DNA of 14,496 nucleotides from Pseudomonadota bacterium (GTDB lineage: Bacteria; Pseudomonadota; Alphaproteobacteria; Rhodobacterales; Rhodobacteraceae). The notes beneath the pieces are model-generated. The model was not told the DNA's origin, ran no database searches, and saw only the letters and a program-made list of their open reading frames with translations. The position numbers and the translations under genes are program-made. Positions 1 through 6,224 of the stretch are shown one piece after another (the first letter of the stretch is position 1; every line of letters starts with the position of its first letter). Where the stretch lies: NCBI GenBank assembly GCA_022573605.1, contig JACZTQ010000048.1, positions 1 to 14,496 on the forward strand, read 5' to 3'.

Positions 1-2
1 GG

Positions 3-41
3 TGCCGCGGCCCCGCCAGGCGCGAGGGTGAAATCCAATGA
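3..41 (+). CDS. possible 3' end of sarcosine oxidase delta subunit (partial)
   Basis: The window opens immediately upstream of soxA, where the delta-subunit gene usually lies (order B-D-A-G). One frame stays open from the left edge and ends in TGA at 39-41, overlapping the soxA ATG at 38-40 as an ATGA junction typical of translationally coupled genes; its last residues would be RREGEIQ. A second frame ends at TGA 29-31 and cannot be excluded as the true tail. Too little is present to recognise the zinc-binding SoxD fold, so the call rests on gene order and the overlap alone. Confidence 0.3.
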   Translation, partial: CRGPARREGEIQ

Positions 42-3000
42 GCACACGTCTCGACTCCGGCGGCGCCTTGCTCGACCGCTCGAAACCCATCAGCTTCTCG
101 TTCAACGGCGAGATGCTGCAAGGCTTCGAGGGCGACACCCTGGCCTCGGCGCTGCTGGCCAACGACCATGTGCTGGTCGGGCGCAGCTTCAAGTATCACC
201 GCCCGCGCGGCATCCTGGCCAGCGGGGCGGAGGAGCCGAACGCCCTGATGGGCCTCGGCCAGGGTCCCCGCTTCGAGCCCAACCAGCGCGCCACCACCAC
301 CGAGCTGTTCCACGGGCTGGTGGCGCGGTCGCAGAACCACTGGCCCAGCCTGAATTTCGATATCGGCGCCATCAACAACCGGATCGCCGCGCTGGCGCCG
401 CTGTTCGCGGCCGGGTTCTACTACAAGACCTTCATGTTCCCGCGCGCCGCCTGGAAGCACCTCTACGAGCCGATGATCCGCCACGCCGCCGGGCTCGGCA
501 AGGCGCCGACCGAGGCCGACCCCGATAGTTACGAGCATTTCCACGCCTTCTGCGATGTGCTGGTGATCGGCGGCGGCCCGGCCGGTCTCGCCGCCGCCCG
601 CGCCGCCGGCGAGGCCGGGGCCAGGGTGCTGCTGGTCGAGCAGACCGCCCATTGGGGCGGGCGCGCCAACACCGAGACCGATATCGAGGTCGACGGCCAG
701 CCCGCCGCCGCCTGGGCGCAGGCCCAGGTCGCGGCACTGGAGGGCATGGAAAACGTCACCCTGCGCACCCGCGCCATGGCCTCGGGCCTCTACGACCACG
801 GCTATGCGCTGGTCTACGAGCGGGTCTCCGACCACCGCCCGGGCCAGCCCGGCGCCCCGCGCCACCGCCTCTGGCGGGTCCGGGCCAAACGCATCATCGT
901 CGCCACCGGCGCGCTGGAGCGCCCGCTGGCGTTTGCCAACAACGACGCGCCCGGGGTGATGCTGGCCGGCGCGGTGCGCGACTACATCCGGCTCTGGGGC
1001 GTGCTGCCGGGCCAAAGGGCAGTGGTCGTCGCCAACAACGACGACGCCTACCGCACCGCCATCGCGCTGCACCAGGCCGGGGCCAAGGTGGCGGCCGTGC
1101 TCGACACGCGGACGCAGGTCACCGGCGCGTTGCCCGCGGCTGTGCGCGCCTTGCAGATCCCGCTGCGCGAGGGCCACGGCATCGCCAGGGTCATCGGCGC
1201 CAAGCGGGTCACCGGGGTCGAGATCGGCCGCATCACCGGCACCGGCCAGATGGGCGGCCGGGCCGAGACCATCGCCTGCGACCTGGTCGCCATGTCGGGC
1301 GGCTGGTCGCCGGTGGTGCATCTGTATTCGCATTGCGGCGGCAAGCTGGTCTGGGACGACGCCGGCGTCATGTTCCGCCCGGCGCCGGAGCGCGGTGCGC
1401 CGACCGGGGCCGACGGCGTTGTCAACACGATCTGCGTTGGCTCCGCCAACGGGCATCTGGGCACCGCCGAGGCTCTGGCCGATGCGCTCGACGTGGGCCG
1501 CTCGGCGGCCCGGGAGTGCGGACACGAGGCTTCCGCGCCCGCCGCCCCGGAGGTCTCCGAGCCCGCCATGGCGCCGATCGTGGCGCACTGGTTCACCCCC
1601 TCGCGCGGCGGCACCGCCCACGGCACCAAGCACTTCGTCGATTACCAGAACGACGTCACCGCGGCCGATGTCCGGCTGGCCGCCCGCGAGGGCTACGAGA
1701 GCGTCGAACACGCCAAGCGCTACACCACCATGGGCATGGCGACAGATCAGGGAAAAACCTCCAATATCAACGGCTTGGCGCTGCTGGCCGATGAACTGGG
1801 TGCGGCGATCCCCGATGTCGGCACCACCACCTTCCGCCCGCCCTACACGCCGATCTCGTTCGGCGCCATCACCGGCTCGTGCAAGGGGCCGCTGTTCAAG
1901 GCCATCCGCCAGTCGCCGATGCACCAGTGGAACGCCGCCAACGGCGCCGACTTCGAGCCGGTGGGCGACTGGCGCCGGCCCTATTGCTACCGCCGCGAGG
2001 GCGAGGACCGGCCCGCCGCCGTGACCCGCGAGATCCTCAACGCCCGGAGCAAGGTCGGCCTGCTCGACGCCTCGACCCTGGGCAAGATCGTGGTCAAGGG
2101 GCCGGACGCGGGCAAGTTCCTCGACCTGATCTACACCAACATGATCTCCAGCCTAAAGCCGGGCCGCTGCCGCTACGGCCTGATGTGCGACGACAACGGC
2201 TTCCTGTTCGACGACGGCGTGGTGGTGCGCACGGGCGAGGACGAATTCCTGCTCCACACCACCTCGGGCGGCTCCGACCGGGTGCACTTGCACCTCGAGG
2301 AGTGGTTGCAGACCGAGTGGTGGGACCTCGAGGTCTACACCGTCAACGTCACCGACCAGTGGGCGCAGGTCGCCGTGGCGGGTCCGGAGGCGCGCCAGGT
2401 GCTGGAGGCAGCGGGAACCGATATCGACATAGGCGCCGAGGCGTTGCCCTTCATGAGCTATGCCGAGGGAACCATCGCCGGGTGCCCGGCGCGGCTCTAC
2501 CGGATCTCGTTCTCGGGCGAGCTCAGCTTCGAGATCGCCACCCCGGCCAACCGTGGCCCGGTGCTGTGGGAGGCGCTGCTGGCGGCGGGCGGGCCGTTCG
2601 GCCTCATGCCCTACGGCACCGAGGCGCTGCACGTGATGCGGGCCGAGAAGGGTTTTGTCATGATCGGCGACGAGACCGACGGCACGGTGATCCCGCAGGA
2701 CCTGGGCCTCGGCTGGGCGGTGTCGAAGAAGAAGCAGGATTTCCTCGGCAAGCGGGCGCAGGAACGCATCGACCTTGTCCGGCCGGGCCGCAAGCAACTG
2801 GTCGGCCTCCAGACCGAGGACCCGGCGCAGGTGCTGCCCGACGGTGCCCACGCGGTGGCCGAGGTCAGGCCCGACGGGCAGAAGATGCGCACCATCGGCC
2901 ACGTCACCTCGAGCTATTTCTCGCCGACCCTGGAGCGCTCGATCGCCCTGGCGCTGATCGAGGGCGGCGCGGGTCGCATGGGCGAGACCCTGAACTTCCC

Positions 3001-3082
3001 GCTGGCGGGCGGCAAGGTGATGCAGGCCACGGTGGTCGATCCGGTGTTCTACGACAAGGAAGGGGCGCGCCAGAATGTCTGA
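38..3082 (+). CDS. soxA: sarcosine oxidase alpha subunit, heterotetrameric type
   Basis: Large subunit (1014 residues, normal length) of the cytosolic alpha-beta-gamma-delta sarcosine oxidase. The family oxidises N-methylglycine to glycine and peroxide and gives 5,10-methylene-tetrahydrofolate when folate is present. Residues about 15-100 form the N-terminal ferredoxin-like region (SFKYHRPRGI). A dinucleotide-binding segment follows, with GGGPAG at 178-183. An ATGALERP-type flavoprotein motif lies near residue 290 and a degenerate second nucleotide-binding region near 329-360. The family signature YTTMGMATDQGKTSN is near residue 562. From about residue 627 to the end the protein is a GcvT-like aminomethyltransferase domain that binds folate. 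The ATG at 38 has an AGGG element about 10 bases upstream, and the start matches the usual N-terminus. The stop overlaps soxG, so the two are co-transcribed. The beta subunit, which carries the covalent flavin, is expected just left of the window. Confidence 0.96.
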   Translation: MSTRLDSGGALLDRSKPISFSFNGEMLQGFEGDTLASALLANDHVLVGRSFKYHRPRGILASGAEEPNALMGLGQGPRFEPNQRATTTELFHGLVARSQNHWPSLNFDIGAINNRIAALAPLFAAGFYYKTFMFPRAAWKHLYEPMIRHAAGLGKAPTEADPDSYEHFHAFCDVLVIGGGPAGLAAARAAGEAGARVLLVEQTAHWGGRANTETDIEVDGQPAAAWAQAQVAALEGMENVTLRTRAMASGLYDHGYALVYERVSDHRPGQPGAPRHRLWRVRAKRIIVATGALERPLAFANNDAPGVMLAGAVRDYIRLWGVLPGQRAVVVANNDDAYRTAIALHQAGAKVAAVLDTRTQVTGALPAAVRALQIPLREGHGIARVIGAKRVTGVEIGRITGTGQMGGRAETIACDLVAMSGGWSPVVHLYSHCGGKLVWDDAGVMFRPAPERGAPTGADGVVNTICVGSANGHLGTAEALADALDVGRSAARECGHEASAPAAPEVSEPAMAPIVAHWFTPSRGGTAHGTKHFVDYQNDVTAADVRLAAREGYESVEHAKRYTTMGMATDQGKTSNINGLALLADELGAAIPDVGTTTFRPPYTPISFGAITGSCKGPLFKAIRQSPMHQWNAANGADFEPVGDWRRPYCYRREGEDRPAAVTREILNARSKVGLLDASTLGKIVVKGPDAGKFLDLIYTNMISSLKPGRCRYGLMCDDNGFLFDDGVVVRTGEDEFLLHTTSGGSDRVHLHLEEWLQTEWWDLEVYTVNVTDQWAQVAVAGPEARQVLEAAGTDIDIGAEALPFMSYAEGTIAGCPARLYRISFSGELSFEIATPANRGPVLWEALLAAGGPFGLMPYGTEALHVMRAEKGFVMIGDETDGTVIPQDLGLGWAVSKKKQDFLGKRAQERIDLVRPGRKQLVGLQTEDPAQVLPDGAHAVAEVRPDGQKMRTIGHVTSSYFSPTLERSIALALIEGGAGRMGETLNFPLAGGKVMQATVVDPVFYDKEGARQNV

Positions 3083-3647
3083 ACCTCGATCCACCCTGGA
3101 CCGCGCCGCCGCCTCGGCCGGGCAGTCGATCCGCATCGAGGACCGTGGCCCGGTCGGCCAGGTCACCCTGCGCGGCGACCTCGGATCGGATACGCTGCGC
3201 GCGGCGGTCAGGGCCGGCGTCGGGGTCGATGTTCCCGGACCCCTGCGGGCAGCCTTCGACGGCGACCGGGGCGCGGTCTGGATGTCGCCCGACGAGTTGC
3301 TGCTGTTTGTCGCCTATGATCGGGCCGGCGCGCTGGCGGCGTCGCTGGGCGCGGCGCTGGCGGGCGCGCATCACCTGGCGGTCGATGTCTCGGACGCCCG
3401 CGCGGTGATCCGGCTTTCGGGCTCAGGTGTCGCCGAGGTTCTGGCCAAGGGCGCGCCGGTCGATCTCGGCCCGGCGGCATTCCCGGCCGGCACTGCCCGG
3501 CGGAGCCATGTCGGCGGCGTCGCGGTGGGCTTCTGGCGCCGCGGCGAGAACGAGTGGGAGATCGTCTGTCTCGCGTCCTTTGCCCGGCACCTGTTCGACT
3601 GGCTGGTCGAATCCTCGCGGGAAGGCAGCGAGGTCGGGGCTTTCTGA
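3075..3647 (+). CDS. soxG: sarcosine oxidase gamma subunit
   Basis: Protein of 190 residues, typical of SoxG, the small subunit that completes the heterotetramer and is structurally related to a GcvT half-domain without catalytic residues. Supporting motifs are LRGDL near residue 33, the run AVWMSPDELLLF near 71-82 and a C-terminal EWEIVCLASFARHLFDWLV segment, all of the family type. The ATG at 3075 lies inside the end of soxA (8-base overlap), and AAGGAAGGGG in the soxA 3' end serves as ribosome binding site, so translation is probably coupled. It is the last gene of the operon: an intergenic palindrome follows 11 bases after the stop. Confidence 0.9.
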   Translation: MSEPRSTLDRAAASAGQSIRIEDRGPVGQVTLRGDLGSDTLRAAVRAGVGVDVPGPLRAAFDGDRGAVWMSPDELLLFVAYDRAGALAASLGAALAGAHHLAVDVSDARAVIRLSGSGVAEVLAKGAPVDLGPAAFPAGTARRSHVGGVAVGFWRRGENEWEIVCLASFARHLFDWLVESSREGSEVGAF

Positions 3648-3658
3648 CCCGGCACTCG

Positions 3659-3765
3659 GTCATCACCGGGCTTGACCCGGTGATCCAGTCTTTAGATCAA
3701 TCGGTCAAGGACTGGATGCCCCGGTCAAAGCCTGCCCCGGACGCGATCCGGGGCCGGGGCATGAC
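3659..3765. repeat. intergenic inverted repeat of the GTCATsCCCGG type, bipartite
   Basis: A palindrome directly downstream of soxG. The left arm contains CACCGGGCTTGACCCGGTG, itself self-complementary, and ends GGTGATCCAGTC at 3690. The right half starts GACTGGATGCCCCGG at 3710 and ends GGCCGGGGCATGAC at 3765, with its own inner hairpin CCCCGGACGCGATCCGGGG. Such elements are abundant between genes of alphaproteobacteria. In RNA it can fold into a long stem and may end or stabilise the sox message. There is no coding potential of its own; frames reading through it are shadows. Confidence 0.75.
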
Positions 3766-3793
3766 CTGGGTTGGGCCTTCCGATCCGGCGCCA

Positions 3794-3809
3794 TTTCGCA
3801 CTTGCGAAA
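3794..3809. promoter_or_regulatory. 16-base palindrome, candidate operator
   Basis: TTTCGCA-CT-TGCGAAA, a perfect 7-base inverted repeat with a 2-base centre, lies about 125 bases before the small gene at 3934 and outside the neighbouring large repeat. AT-rich flanks and perfect symmetry suggest a dimeric regulator site. No matching regulator is encoded here, no convincing -35/-10 pair was found at standard spacing beside it, and chance is possible. Confidence 0.3.
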
Positions 3810-3933
3810 AGCGGCTATGCAAAATTGGCCGATCAAATCTCCGCCCTGCCTCCATATCTATGCCTCATCGACAGCGCACTGGTGCCGAGCTCGGACGCCC
3901 GGGCGCTGCCGGCAGGTAAGAAAGGCGAGCAAA

Positions 3934-4116
3934 ATGAACGACTTTACCAAAGAAATCGACGCACGCTATCCAACCTTCGAGGATGTCGATGCCATCGTCA
4001 AGGAAGCGCGCCGGCTGCGCGCCCGGGCGATGCGCGACGGTGCGATCAGCTTCTGGTCCATGGTGCGGCGCGTCACGGCGGTCAAGCCGAAGCCGGCCAA
4101 GACCGCCCACGCCTGA
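3934..4116 (+). CDS. small basic protein of unknown function (60 residues)
   Basis: The ATG at 3934 follows AAGAAAGGCGAG, a good ribosome binding site; the same frame is open further upstream, but that part has poor composition and crosses the palindrome region. The product is MNDFTKEIDARYPTFEDVDA followed by a charged amphipathic helix (IVKEARRLRARAMRDG), a short hydrophobic patch (AISFWSMVRRV) and a Lys/Pro-rich tail. The pattern 'PTFEDVDAIVKEARRLRA' recalls short alphaproteobacterial proteins annotated as RSP_7527-like, but this is from memory. No signal peptide and no catalytic motif are visible. It stands alone between a repeat and a terminator, so it is probably monocistronic. Function is unknown. 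Confidence 0.65.
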   Translation: MNDFTKEIDARYPTFEDVDAIVKEARRLRARAMRDGAISFWSMVRRVTAVKPKPAKTAHA

Positions 4117-4168
4117 TACCGGTTGACGGCCGCCGCGCTCTTGCCTCCCAGGCGGCGACGGCCCTCGG

Positions 4169-4198
4169 GGGCGGGTTCCTCCGCGAACCCGCCCTTTC
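4169..4198 (+). terminator. Rho-independent terminator after the small gene
   Basis: A perfect 10-base-pair GC-rich stem, GGGCGGGTTC at 4169-4178 with GAACCCGCCC at 4185-4194, has a 6-base loop and is followed by TTTC. It lies 52 bases after the stop of the small gene and about 50 bases before the methyltransferase start. The U-tract is short but the stem is very strong. Confidence 0.75.
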
Positions 4199-4247
4199 AA
4201 ATGGCGCCAAACCGCGCTAGCAGGGGCCCGACCTCCAGGAGCCCCCA

Positions 4248-5447
4248 ATGACCGCCATTCTGACCGACCGCCCCACCGTGAAGCTGCGTCCCGGCAAGGG
4301 ACGGCGGCTGGCCGAGGGCGCGCCCTGGGCCTTCGCCGACGAGATTGCCATGGACCGGCGCACGAAGAACCTTTCGCCCGGCACGCTGGTCCGGCTGGTC
4401 GAAGGCGACCGGCCGCTCGGCCTCGCCGCCTTCAACCCGGCCAGCACCATCGCCGCGCGGCTGCTCGACCCCGACCCGGAGGCGGAGATCGGCGTGGACT
4501 GGTTCACGGCGCGCATCCGCCATGCCCAGGCGTTGCGCGAGACGCTGTTCGAGGCGCCCTTCCATCGCCTGATCCACGCCGAGGGCGACGCCCTGCCCGG
4601 AATCATCGCCGACCGCTTCGGCGACACAATGGTGTTGCAACCCAACGCCGCCTGGGCCGAGCGCCTGCTGGAGCCACTCTCCAAGGCGCTGCTGGAGGTC
4701 ACCGGCGCGCGCAACCTGGTGGTCAATGCCACCTCGCGGGCGCGCCGCCTGGAGGGACTGGAGGAATACCTCGAGGTCACCCACGGCGCGGTCGATGCCC
4801 CGATCCCGGCGCCGATGAACGGCGCCACCTACCTGGCCGACGTCACCACCGGGCAGAAGACCGGCCTCTATTTCGACCAGCGCCCGAACCACGCCTTCGC
4901 GGCAAGGCTGGCGAAAGGCAAGCGGGTGCTGGACGTCTTCACCCATGTCGGTGGTTTCGCCCTGGCGGCGCTGGCGGCGGGAGCGACAAGCGCTCTGGCG
5001 GTCGACAGTTCCGCCCCGGCGCTGGCGCTGGCCGCCCAAGGGGCGGGCCTGACCGGCGTGGCGGAGCGCTTCGAGAGCCGCCGCTCGGATGCCTTCGATG
5101 CCCTGAAGACGCTGGCCGACGAGGGCGCCGAATTCGATATCGTGATCTGCGACCCGCCCTCGTTTGCCCCCAACAAGGGCGCGCTGGCCAACGGGTTGCG
5201 CGCCTACCAGCGCCTCGCCCGCCTCGCTGCGGCGCGGGTGGTCCCGGGGGGCTGGCTGGTGCTGTGCTCGTGCTCGCACGCCGCCGACCCGGAGAGCTTC
5301 CACCGCGCCAACACCCGCGGGATGGCGGCGGCGGGCCGGCAGGCGGCGCTGGTCCATTCGGGACGCGCCGGGCCGGACCACCCCAGCCATCTGGCGCTGC
5401 CCGAGACCAGTTATTTGAAGGCCCTGTTCTACCGTCTCGATGGCTAG
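4248..5447 (+). CDS. rlmI: class I SAM-dependent rRNA methyltransferase, RlmI-like
   Basis: A 399-residue protein of the PUA-plus-Rossmann methyltransferase family whose E. coli member, RlmI, makes 5-methylcytosine at position 1962 of 23S rRNA using S-adenosylmethionine. An N-terminal PUA-like domain covers about 10-85. The EEHI/RlmI-type central region contains GDALPGIIADRF at 113-124. The catalytic domain shows TGQKTG at 201-206 with DQRPNH at 210-215, SAM motif I VLDVFTHVGGF at 227-237, DPPSFAPNK at 302-310 and CSCSH at 340-344, which holds the candidate catalytic cysteine. AGGAG about 11 bases before the ATG supports the start. The gene is isolated by a terminator upstream and a palindrome downstream. 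Family assignment is firm; the exact target base is inferred from the family. Confidence 0.9.
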   Translation: MTAILTDRPTVKLRPGKGRRLAEGAPWAFADEIAMDRRTKNLSPGTLVRLVEGDRPLGLAAFNPASTIAARLLDPDPEAEIGVDWFTARIRHAQALRETLFEAPFHRLIHAEGDALPGIIADRFGDTMVLQPNAAWAERLLEPLSKALLEVTGARNLVVNATSRARRLEGLEEYLEVTHGAVDAPIPAPMNGATYLADVTTGQKTGLYFDQRPNHAFAARLAKGKRVLDVFTHVGGFALAALAAGATSALAVDSSAPALALAAQGAGLTGVAERFESRRSDAFDALKTLADEGAEFDIVICDPPSFAPNKGALANGLRAYQRLARLAAARVVPGGWLVLCSCSHAADPESFHRANTRGMAAAGRQAALVHSGRAGPDHPSHLALPETSYLKALFYRLDG

Positions 5448-5496
5448 CGTCTGGTCAAACCGGACAGGCACGGGGCGCTCGCCGCGCCGGTCTCTC

Positions 5497-5563
5497 CGTC
5501 ATCCCCGCGCAGGCGGGGATCTCGTTGAACCGGCAAGAGATTCCCGCCTGCGCGGGAATGACG
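5497..5563. repeat. intergenic inverted repeat (CGTCATCCCCGCG type)
   Basis: Two 26-base arms, 5497-5522 and 5538-5563, are complementary with 2 mismatches around a 15-base loop; they begin CGTCATCCCCGCGCAGGCGG and end CGCGGGAATGACG. This is the widespread 'GTCATCCCCGCGnnnGCGGGGAT' intergenic repeat of Proteobacteria. It ends 4 bases before the start codon of the PIN-domain gene, occupying the place where a ribosome binding site would lie. As RNA it could also act as a terminator for the methyltransferase gene. Confidence 0.85.
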
Positions 5564-5567
5564 GCTG

Positions 5568-6164
5568 ATGGCGCCGCGCTACGGTTCGGATCGAGGGCGT
5601 TGTGGGCCGGTCGTTTTCATAGATGCCTGCGTGCTCTACCCGAACCTGGTGCGCGACGTCGTCCTGCGCCTGGCCGGGGCCGGGCTGTTCCGCCCCGCCT
5701 GGTCGCCGCGCGTCCTCGCGGAGTGGCGCATCGCGGCGGCCCGCGACGGGGGCGTCGGCGCCGAATCGGCGGTCGATGCCGCCACCGCCCGCATGACCGC
5801 CAGCTTCCCCGGCGCCAGTGTTGCGCCGGACCCGGCGGTGGAGCAAGCCCTCGACCTGCCCGACCCCGCCGACATTCATGTCCTCGCCGGTGCCATCGCC
5901 GCCGGGGCAGGGGTGCTGCTGACCTTCAACCTGCGCGACTTCCCAGCCCGCCGCCTGGCGGCCCACGCCATCACCCCGCGCCATCCGGACGGGTTCCTGT
6001 GGGAGTTGTTCAGCAACCATCCCGAAGCCGCCGGGCAAGCCATCCGCGAGGCCACCGCCGGGGCCGGCCGCACCGGCGCGGATGCGGTGCGCCGCGCCCT
6101 CAAGCGCGCCGGTCTGTCGCGTCTCGCCAAGGCCTGGTTCGCGCGGGAGAGCGGCGGCCCGTAG
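5568..6164 (+). CDS. PIN-domain protein, RSP_2648-like (ribonuclease-like, VapC superfamily)
   Basis: A 198-residue protein with a PIN fold, the Mg-dependent RNase domain of VapC-type toxins. The acidic residues are visible: D19 in VVFIDACVLYP (15-25), E52 in LAEW, D102 in LPDPADIHVLA (97-107), and the TFNLRDFP strand (N121/D124). The layout, with its long C-terminal helical tail, matches alphaproteobacterial proteins annotated RSP_2648-family PIN. No antitoxin or DNA-binding partner gene is adjacent. The ATG at 5568 is the only usual start in the frame, since TGA lies at 5559-5561, but it has no ribosome binding site because the palindrome sits there, and the first 14 residues precede the normal family start. 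The N-terminus may thus be altered by the repeat. The TAG stop lies inside the next inverted repeat. Confidence 0.82.
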   Translation: MAPRYGSDRGRCGPVVFIDACVLYPNLVRDVVLRLAGAGLFRPAWSPRVLAEWRIAAARDGGVGAESAVDAATARMTASFPGASVAPDPAVEQALDLPDPADIHVLAGAIAAGAGVLLTFNLRDFPARRLAAHAITPRHPDGFLWELFSNHPEAAGQAIREATAGAGRTGADAVRRALKRAGLSRLAKAWFARESGGP

Positions 6165-6224
6165 GGTGCGCATTTTGCGCACCGTTCTTGGATGTCGGGG
6201 GGGTGCGCAGAATGCGCACCCTAC
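6161..6224. terminator. complex inverted repeat GTAGGG...CCCTAC, likely bidirectional terminator
   Basis: Two 23-base arms, 6161-6183 and 6202-6224, are complementary except for one G-T position, around an 18-base loop. Each arm is itself a hairpin: GGTGCGCA/TGCGCACC with a 3-base spacer. It lies exactly between convergent genes: the TAG stop of the PIN gene (6162-6164) and the TAG stop of purL (complement at 6221-6223) are both part of the arms. No long U-tract is present, so stem strength rather than U-run would stop transcription. A structurally parallel element lies at 12597-12660. Confidence 0.8.

Noticed and set aside
2153..3166. Long minus-strand open frame opposite soxA and soxG (337 residues)
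   Set aside because: Shadow of the GC-rich coding strand: no family motifs, Arg/His-rich composition, and it crosses two well-supported genes.
4197..5471. Minus-strand open frame of 424 residues opposite the methyltransferase gene
   Set aside because: The plus-strand RlmI-like protein has all catalytic motifs; this frame is its high-GC shadow.
5497..6224. Insertion sequence carrying the PIN gene between two inverted repeats
   Set aside because: The two flanking palindromes belong to different families and are not terminal inverted repeats of one another; no transposase or target duplication is visible.
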